In this document: positions 1 through 4,017 of the stretch, piece after piece
Numbering within the stretch: the stretch's first letter is position 1
Layout: each line of letters starts with the position of its first letter
Source of the DNA: Ornithinimicrobium sp.
Lineage (GTDB): Bacteria > Actinomycetota > Actinomycetes > Actinomycetales > Dermatophilaceae
DNA length: 6,012 nt
NCBI GenBank assembly: GCA_030145965.1
Contig: JASKZT010000294.1
Coordinates: 1 to 6,012, forward strand
Direction of reading: 5' to 3'
Program-made: the position numbers and the translations under genes
The notes under the pieces: generated by a model
Seen by the model: only the letters and a program-made list of their open reading frames with translations
Database searches by the model: none
What the model was told of the DNA's origin: nothing

Positions 1-812
1 GGCTGCGCGGTGCCGCCACCGGCGACGCCGCCCCGTCCGCGACGGCGGCGCAGCCCGCGCAGCCCGCCCGCCCGCGCCCGGTGCTCTCCCGCTCCGGGGA
101 GCGGGAGGAGCGCACCGACGTCAAGGGCGTGCGGAAGATGACCGCCCAGGCGATGGTGTCCTCCGCCTTCACCGCGCCGCACGTGACCGAGTTCGTCACC
201 GTCGACGTCACCCGCACGATGGAGCTCATCGAGCGGCTGCGCAAGGACCGCCAGTGGCGCGACGTCAAGGTCTCGCCGCTGCTCCTCCTGGCCAGGGCCA
301 TGACCATCGCGGTGCGCCGCAACCCGGGCATGAACGCCGTGTGGGACGAGCAGGCCCAGCAGATCGTGCAGCGCAACTACGTCAACCTCGGGATCGCCGC
401 GGCGACCCCGCGCGGGCTCGTCGTCCCGAACATCAAGGACGCCGACCTCATGGACCTGCGCCAGCTGGCCGACGCCCTCGGCGACCTCGTCGCCACCGCC
501 AAGGCCGGCCGCACGCAGCCGGCCGACATGGCCAACGGGACGATCACGATCACCAACGTCGGCGTCTTCGGGGTCGACACCGGCACCCCGATCATCAACC
601 CCGGCGAGTCGGCGATCGTCGCCTTCGGCGCGGTGCGGCGCATGCCGTGGGTCGTCGAGACCGACGGCGTCGAGGAGATCGTGCCCCGATGGGTCACCCA
701 GCTCGCGGTCTCCTTCGACCACCGCCTCATCGACGGCGAGCTCGGCTCGATGTTCCTCGCCGACCTCGCGGCCCTCATGGAGGACCCCGCCCGGGCGCTC
801 GTCTGGGGCTAG
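1..812 (+). CDS. 2-oxoacid dehydrogenase E2 (dihydrolipoamide acyltransferase), 5' partial
   Basis: This is the C-terminal part of an E2 acyltransferase, which moves the acyl group from lipoyl-lysine to CoA in a pyruvate or branched-chain 2-oxoacid dehydrogenase complex in the cytoplasm. The frame is open from base 3 and ends at TAG 810-812, leaving about 269 visible residues. The first ~26 are an Ala/Pro/Gln-rich linker typical of E2 proteins. The catalytic domain follows, with [38 protein letters not shown] and [10 protein letters not shown] blocks. The active-site motif is DHRLIDG, with catalytic His codon at 720-722 and Asp four residues later. The lipoyl and E1/E3-binding domains must lie upstream. 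The GTG at 81 is internal to the linker, not a real start. The catalytic domain resembles actinobacterial BkdC-type E2 proteins, but substrate choice cannot be settled without the E1 genes. It is probably the last gene of its operon, since a hairpin begins 6 nt after the stop. Confidence 0.95.
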   Translation, partial: LRGAATGDAAPSATAAQPAQPARPRPVLSRSGEREERTDVKGVRKMTAQAMVSSAFTAPHVTEFVTVDVTRTMELIERLRKDRQWRDVKVSPLLLLARAMTIAVRRNPGMNAVWDEQAQQIVQRNYVNLGIAAATPRGLVVPNIKDADLMDLRQLADALGDLVATAKAGRTQPADMANGTITITNVGVFGVDTGTPIINPGESAIVAFGAVRRMPWVVETDGVEEIVPRWVTQLAVSFDHRLIDGELGSMFLADLAALMEDPARALVWG

Positions 813-818
813 CCGTGA

Positions 819-850
819 GGTAGGCGGTGCGGCGCGCCGCACCGCATACC
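819..850. terminator. 32-bp inverted repeat after E2; likely terminator or operator
   Basis: Bases 824-845 are a perfect 22-bp palindrome with arms GCGGTGCGGCG / CGCCGCACCGC and no spacer. After one mismatch (G823/A846) the dyad continues for four more pairs, GGTA 819-822 with TACC 847-850. As RNA it would form a very stable GC hairpin starting 6 nt after the E2 stop. There is no T-run, but U-tract-less hairpins are common in Actinobacteria. The right arm shares TACC with the putative -10 box of the next gene, so a DNA-binding dimer site is the alternative. The repeat itself is certain. Its role is inferred. Confidence 0.6.
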
Positions 851-858
851 ATCGGCGC
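847..858 (+). promoter_or_regulatory. Putative leaderless promoter (-10 TACCAT)
   Basis: TACCAT (847-852) fits the actinobacterial -10 pattern TANNNT and is followed by six bases and then ATG at 859. A start 7 nt after the last T of the hexamer would be exactly the A of the ATG, giving a leaderless mRNA. No Shine-Dalgarno sequence is seen before this ATG, which agrees. No recognisable -35 is present because that position lies inside the GC palindrome. Confidence 0.5.
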
Positions 859-1260
859 ATGGCATCCCGCCCGCGGCTCAAGGACCGCCTGTTCACGCTG
901 ATCACGACCGCTGGCGCGGCCGTGATCTTCGTCGCCGGCATGTCCCGGGGCAACACCCGCGTCGCGGTGGTCGGGGCGCTGTTCTTCCTCGGCTACGGCG
1001 TGCTGCACTCGGTGACCCGGCGGCTGACCCCGGCGGCCCGGATGCTCAGCGGCTCCGAGGCCGACCACGCCGAGCGGCTGGCGCAGTTCCGCGCCACGCG
1101 GACGGCCGGCCAGGCGGCGCTCGCCGTCGCCGCGGTGGGCGTCGCGCTGGACCTCGCGCTGCAGTGGCCGCCGGCCCTGTGGGTCTCGGGCACGGCCCTG
1201 CTCCTCGTCGCCTCGTTCGTCGGCGCCCTGTGGTTCTGGGGCCGACACGCGCACGCCTGA
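859..1260 (+). CDS. Small four-helix membrane protein, function unknown
   Basis: This gene encodes a 133-residue integral membrane protein of no family I can name with confidence. Four hydrophobic segments lie at about residues 12-28, 34-51, 82-101 and 107-127. They form two hairpins joined by a charged central stretch (about 52-81) containing TRRLTP and EADHAERLAQFRATR. The N-terminus is basic (RPRLKDR), which favours a cytoplasmic N-terminus. The central DHAERLAQFRATR segment loosely recalls small actinobacterial DUF-type membrane proteins with a DERxxxIRxxA motif, but this is only a resemblance. ATG 859 is chosen because it matches the leaderless promoter, and the stop is TGA 1258-1260. 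Codon use is strongly G/C at third positions, which supports real coding. The gene stands alone between the E2 hairpin and a convergent terminator, so no partner can be named. Confidence 0.82.
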   Translation: MASRPRLKDRLFTLITTAGAAVIFVAGMSRGNTRVAVVGALFFLGYGVLHSVTRRLTPAARMLSGSEADHAERLAQFRATRTAGQAALAVAAVGVALDLALQWPPALWVSGTALLLVASFVGALWFWGRHAHA

Positions 1261-1272
1261 GCGCCGCGACGC

Positions 1273-1298
1273 CCCGGACCCGGACGCGTGGGACCGGG
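1273..1298. terminator. Candidate bidirectional hairpin terminator
   Basis: CCCGGACCC (1273-1281) pairs with GGGACCGGG (1290-1298) with one A/A mismatch, around the loop GGACGCGT. It lies in the 43-nt gap between two convergent stop codons (TGA at 1258-1260 on +, TAG at 1304-1306 on -), the expected place for a terminator serving both genes. There is no T-run on either side, so it would be a GC-hairpin type. Confidence 0.45.
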
Positions 1299-1303
1299 CG
1301 GGC

Positions 1304-2275
1304 CTACGCGGTCGGCGGGGCCTCGCCGATCTCCTCGACGGCCCCGGCGCCCTCGCCCTCGCCCTCGACCGTGGCGCCGGGCAGCGCCGCGCGGTGGAAG
1401 AGCCGGGTGAGCTCCTCCGACCGCTCCAGGGCCGCCTGCGCGCCGGCCTCGATCGCCTGCCGGGCCTTGTGGAAGTCGCCGAGCTCGACCCCCTCGACGT
1501 GCGGGTCGATCATGAGGTCGGGCTTGTAGAAGGACAGGCGCGCCATCGTCAGCTGGGCCTGCATCACGTCGGCGGCCCGCATGAGCTCCCTGACCGAGGT
1601 CCAGTTGAGCCCCAGGCGGCGCGGGGACCCGGCGTCCTCGCCCGGGTGGTCGACCTCCGTCAGCGGGGTGGCGTTGACGGCCAGCACGTGCCGCACGCCG
1701 TGCAGGAGCGCCCCGTCGACGGGGATCTGGTTCAGCAGCCCCCCGTCCACGAGGGTGTCGCCGCCGATCCGCACCGGCTCGGTGACGCCGGGGTAGGCGG
1801 TCGTGGCCCGCAGCGCCCGGACGAGGTCGCCGGAGCGGGCGTAGTAGATCCGGCCGTCGTCGAGGTTCGTCGCGGTGAGCACGAGCGGGAGCTCGAGCTC
1901 CTCGAAGGTGGCCGGCAGCAGCCCGGCCAGCCACTCCTCGAAGCCGCGGGTGTTGAGCAGCCGCCCGGACAGGGGGTTCCAGTCGATGAGCCGGCGCCAC
2001 CGGACGTCGGTGGCCACCTCCTCGAGCTCGGCGGCGCTGTACCCGGCCGCGACGAAGGCGCCGACGAGGCCGCCCATGCTCGTGCCGGAGACGACGTCGG
2101 GATGGATGTCGAGCTGCTCGAGCACCCGCATCACGCCCACGTGGCACAGCCCGCGGGCGCCGCCGCCGCCCAGCACGAGCCCGATCTCCGGCGCGACCGT
2201 GTCCGAGCCGGGCCCTGCGCCCCGGGCACCGGTCGCTCGGTGCCGGCGTCGGGAGGGCAGGGGCGGGGGCGTCAT
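1304..2275 (-). CDS. Patatin-like phospholipase (RssA/NTE-type serine hydrolase)
   Basis: This gene encodes a 323-residue patatin-family hydrolase, expected to cleave fatty-acyl esters of phospholipids or lysophospholipids with a Ser-Asp dyad. The glycine-rich oxyanion loop GGGGARG is at residues 36-42, the nucleophile elbow GTSMG at 64-68 (Ser66), and the DGG motif at 177-179 (Asp177). TTAYPGVTEPV (158-168) matches the conserved PGxxxPV block before DGG. No signal peptide or membrane helix is visible, so the protein is probably cytosolic or peripheral at the membrane. The first ~27 residues are basic, Pro/Gly-rich and probably disordered. The C-terminus ends in an acidic EGEGEG tail. ATG 2275 lies only 10 nt after the stop of the isomerase-family gene and has no clear Shine-Dalgarno, which suggests translational coupling. 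The family call is secure, but the substrate is unknown. Confidence 0.94.
   Translation of the reverse strand: MTPPPLPSRRRHRATGARGAGPGSDTVAPEIGLVLGGGGARGLCHVGVMRVLEQLDIHPDVVSGTSMGGLVGAFVAAGYSAAELEEVATDVRWRRLIDWNPLSGRLLNTRGFEEWLAGLLPATFEELELPLVLTATNLDDGRIYYARSGDLVRALRATTAYPGVTEPVRIGGDTLVDGGLLNQIPVDGALLHGVRHVLAVNATPLTEVDHPGEDAGSPRRLGLNWTSVRELMRAADVMQAQLTMARLSFYKPDLMIDPHVEGVELGDFHKARQAIEAGAQAALERSEELTRLFHRAALPGATVEGEGEGAGAVEEIGEAPPTA
1349..1366. repeat. Three tandem GCCCTC hexamers inside the patatin gene
   Basis: GCCCTC occurs three times in a row. Read on the minus strand it encodes the Glu-Gly repeats at residues 305-310 of the patatin protein. Because the unit is 6 nt, copy changes would lengthen or shorten the acidic tail without a frameshift. 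Confidence 0.85.
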
Positions 2276-2285
2276 CGCGGACGGG

Positions 2286-3194
2286 TCAGGGGGTGAGCGC
2301 CAGCGCGTCGAGCACGCGCCGGGCCAGGTCCTCGTCGCCGACCACGTGGTAGGCGGTGTCCTGCGTGCTCACCCGCCCGGCCGCGCGGCGGGTGAGGCTG
2401 TGGGTCGACAGCGCGACCGAGGTCGTCCGGTCCGCGCTCTCGTCGTCCACGCTCGGCTCGTCGTCCTCGGCGGTCGTGTGACCGGTGAAGAGCTCGTGGG
2501 CGACAGCCTGGCCGTCGGCGTCCAGCCCGATGCGGACGCCGGCCCGGGCGGTCACCGGCCCGGTGCTCTCGAGGATGACCACCGTGCCGGGCTCGGGACG
2601 GACGCGCTCCAGCACCACGCCGGGCAGGGCCTCCATGACGAGGTCGAGGAACTGGCTGGCGGCGGGGGAGTCCAGCGAGCCGGGGCGGTCGACGACGGCG
2701 CGCAGGTCCTGCTCGTGCACCCAGACGTCGACGATCCGCAGACGGGTCACCCGGCCGAACGTCCCCTCGCGGCCCCGGACGCCGCGCATCGGGGTGTCGA
2801 GCTCGAGGTCGGCGTCGTACATGACGGCGGAGCGGACCTCCGTCAGGCCGCGCAGCTCGGCGATGAGCTCGGCCGGGGACCGGGAGTCACGGGCGCGCAC
2901 GCCCTCCTCGTTCCACACCCCGAAGGCGCTGCGCACGTGCTCGGGCGAGCCGACCTCGACCGGCGCGAGCGGCTCGGTCCAGCCCGAGGCCGGGTGCTCG
3001 GAGCCGGAGAGGTAGTCCTCGATGTGGACGACGTGGGCCAGGACGTCGCGGGCGGTCCAGCCCGGCAGGGAGGTCGGCCGGCCCCAGTCCTCCTCCCGGA
3101 GGCCGTCGGCGACGTCGGCGAAGGAGGTGAGGGTCTGGCGGTAGGCCGCCACGAGCTCGGTCACGTCGGCGGGCGCGGCAGGATGGACGGGCAT
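2286..3194 (-). CDS. Mycothiol-dependent maleylpyruvate isomerase-family protein (DinB-like)
   Basis: This 302-residue protein belongs to the MDMPI family, whose founding member uses mycothiol to isomerise maleylpyruvate. Most relatives have unknown substrates. The N-terminal DinB-like bundle (about 1-170) carries SLPGWTARDVLAHV (42-55) with the metal-binding His54. The second signature, DVWVHEQDLR (156-165), includes His160. From memory, the C. glutamicum enzyme binds zinc through His52, Glu144 and His148. Here His54, Asp156 and His160 keep the last pair's four-residue spacing, with Asp replacing Glu. The C-terminal part (about 190-302) has the MDMPI C-domain look, ending in an AAGR...VVGDEDLARRVLDAL segment, with an acidic insert at about 242-254. 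No signal peptide is seen, so it is cytoplasmic. ATG 3194 fits a leaderless promoter, and patatin follows 10 nt after the TGA stop. The family is clear. The reaction here is not established. Confidence 0.9.
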   Translation of the reverse strand: MPVHPAAPADVTELVAAYRQTLTSFADVADGLREEDWGRPTSLPGWTARDVLAHVVHIEDYLSGSEHPASGWTEPLAPVEVGSPEHVRSAFGVWNEEGVRARDSRSPAELIAELRGLTEVRSAVMYDADLELDTPMRGVRGREGTFGRVTRLRIVDVWVHEQDLRAVVDRPGSLDSPAASQFLDLVMEALPGVVLERVRPEPGTVVILESTGPVTARAGVRIGLDADGQAVAHELFTGHTTAEDDEPSVDDESADRTTSVALSTHSLTRRAAGRVSTQDTAYHVVGDEDLARRVLDALALTP

Positions 3195-3228
3195 GGGCCC
3201 AGGGTATGCCGACGGCAGGGCCGGTCAG
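3195..3228 (-). promoter_or_regulatory. Putative leaderless promoter for the isomerase-patatin pair
   Basis: On the minus strand, TACCCT (3206-3201) fits TANNNT and is followed by GGGCCC and then the ATG at 3194, placing the predicted start on the A of ATG. CTGACC (3228-3223), 16 nt upstream, is a fair -35 match to TTGACN. No Shine-Dalgarno is present. This suggests the isomerase-patatin pair can be expressed separately from the lipoprotein gene 47 nt upstream. Confidence 0.55.
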
Positions 3229-3241
3229 GAGGTGTCGCCGC

Positions 3242-3751
3242 TCAGCCGGCGCAGGCCGTCTCGAGCTCGTCCTGCGCGGCCGCGGAGTCGGTCACGTCGA
3301 TCTCCGGCACGGTGATCTCGGGGTCGGTCGGGGTCTTCTCCTCGTCGCCCAGGACCGCCTCGGAGGCCTCGGCGAAGGGAGCGTTGACCCGCTCCAGCAG
3401 CGTCGCCTGCTCGGCCGAGGCGTCCTCGGTCAGGCTCACGACGCGCTGGCTGAGCAGGTTGATCTCGCCCCAGGACGCCGGGTCCAGGGTGTCGCCGGCC
3501 TCGAGGACGTCACGGTTGCTCTGGGCGCGGTCGGCGAGGGTGACCGAGCCGTTCTGGAAGAACCCGGCGCAGACCGGGTCAGCCATCGCGGCGGTCTCGC
3601 CGGCGGCGTCGCCGGTGGCGGCGGCGCCGTCGGCCGCGGTCTGGGCGGCGGCGCCGGAGGTGGTCTCCCCGGAGCCGGTGTCACCGTCGCCGGAGCACCC
3701 GGCCAGGACCAGGGCCAGGCCCAGGGCGGCAGTCACGGTGGTGCGTCGCAT
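3242..3751 (-). CDS. Secreted lipoprotein of unknown function
   Basis: From ATG 3751 this encodes a 169-residue exported lipoprotein. The N-terminus MRRTTVTAALGLALVLAGC is a textbook lipoprotein signal: a basic start, a hydrophobic core and the lipobox LAGC with lipidated Cys19. A low-complexity Gly/Ala/Thr/Ser linker follows (about 20-56). The globular remainder (57-169) contains ADPVCAGFF and is largely helical and acidic, with no family I recognise. Its only two cysteines, Cys61 and Cys167, sit near its two ends and could form a disulfide outside the membrane. A longer reading from GTG 3763 adds four residues (MREK), but the purine-rich GAGAG five bases before ATG 3751 and the ideal signal length favour the ATG. 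The stop is TGA at 3244-3242. It lies upstream of and co-directional with the isomerase-patatin pair. Confidence 0.87.
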   Translation of the reverse strand: MRRTTVTAALGLALVLAGCSGDGDTGSGETTSGAAAQTAADGAAATGDAAGETAAMADPVCAGFFQNGSVTLADRAQSNRDVLEAGDTLDPASWGEINLLSQRVVSLTEDASAEQATLLERVNAPFAEASEAVLGDEEKTPTDPEITVPEIDVTDSAAAQDELETACAG

Positions 3752-3756
3752 CTTTT

Positions 3757-3761
3757 CTCTC
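3757..3761 (-). promoter_or_regulatory. Ribosome binding site deciding the lipoprotein start
   Basis: On the minus strand GAGAG is followed by AAAAG and then ATG 3751. The spacing of 5 nt is suitable and it is the only purine-rich Shine-Dalgarno-like sequence before any start in the window. It overlaps the alternative GTG start at 3763-3761, which argues against that GTG. Confidence 0.5.
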
Positions 3762-3763
3762 AC

Positions 3764-4004
3764 TTTCGAACATCACTCGTCTCGTCAGAAGCTGCAGCGA
3801 GCGCGGGCGACGGCGTGCCCCCGGTGCCTGCGACGGCGCCAGAGCAGGCCGGCGTCCTCGTCGCTTGCAGTGCCCAGTGTGACAAGCGGGGCGTCGGGGA
3901 CGAAACCGAGGGGGGTCTCCTCACCCTGCGGGGGGGGTCCGCCCCGCTCCAGCCGACGGCCTGAGCGCCCCGGGGCGGGCGACCGCGTCGTCGCGCACCG
4001 CACC
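3764..4004. other. Divergent intergenic spacer with G-runs and dyads
   Basis: This spacer separates the lipoprotein and CopD-CtaG genes and holds no convincing gene. It has four things worth noting. There is an inverted repeat CGCTTG (3862-3867) / CAAGCG (3883-3888) enclosing two CAGTG copies 7 nt apart (3868-3872, 3875-3879). Four G-runs follow: 3888-3891, 3896-3899, 3910-3915 and 3930-3937. There is a perfect 12-bp palindrome CGCCCCGGGGCG (3966-3977). A 5-bp dyad GCGAC/GTCGC lies at 3979-3983 and 3990-3994, just ahead of the CopD-CtaG promoter. The dinucleotide TA is absent throughout, so no TANNNT -10 exists here for the lipoprotein on the minus strand. Its promoter must be atypical; GATGTT at 3774-3769 is a weak candidate. 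Confidence 0.6.
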
Positions 4005-4017
4005 TAGCATGGGAGCC
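4005..4017 (+). promoter_or_regulatory. Putative leaderless promoter (-10 TAGCAT) for CopD-CtaG
   Basis: TAGCAT (4005-4010) matches TANNNT and is followed by seven bases and then ATG 4018, so the predicted start is at or one base before the ATG. There is no Shine-Dalgarno-like sequence in the short gap beyond GGGAG lying too close to the ATG. No clear -35 hexamer is seen at the expected distance. Confidence 0.5.

Noticed and set aside
81..83. GTG as start of the E2 gene
   Set aside because: The frame is open upstream with a typical E2 Ala/Pro linker, and E2 needs upstream lipoyl and binding domains.
993..2147. 384-codon minus-strand frame overlapping the patatin gene
   Set aside because: It is Arg/Gly/Pro-rich, runs in the wrong frame through the patatin gene and crosses the convergent gap. 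The patatin frame carries the GGGGARG, GTSMG and DGG motifs.
3928..3947. GCGGGG/CCCCGC hairpin as a terminator in the divergent spacer
   Set aside because: No gene ends here on either strand, and the pairing depends on which bases of the G8 run are used. It more likely reflects the G-run composition.
3785..4003. Possible 72-residue gene in the divergent spacer, minus strand
   Set aside because: Its product is Arg-rich with no recognisable domain, it has no ribosome site, and it begins 2 nt before the CopD-CtaG -10 box.
1875..4007. 710-codon open frame on the plus strand across the patatin, isomerase and lipoprotein genes
   Set aside because: It is antisense to three genes with recognisable motifs and its product is low-complexity. 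Long antisense frames are usual when third positions are nearly all G/C.
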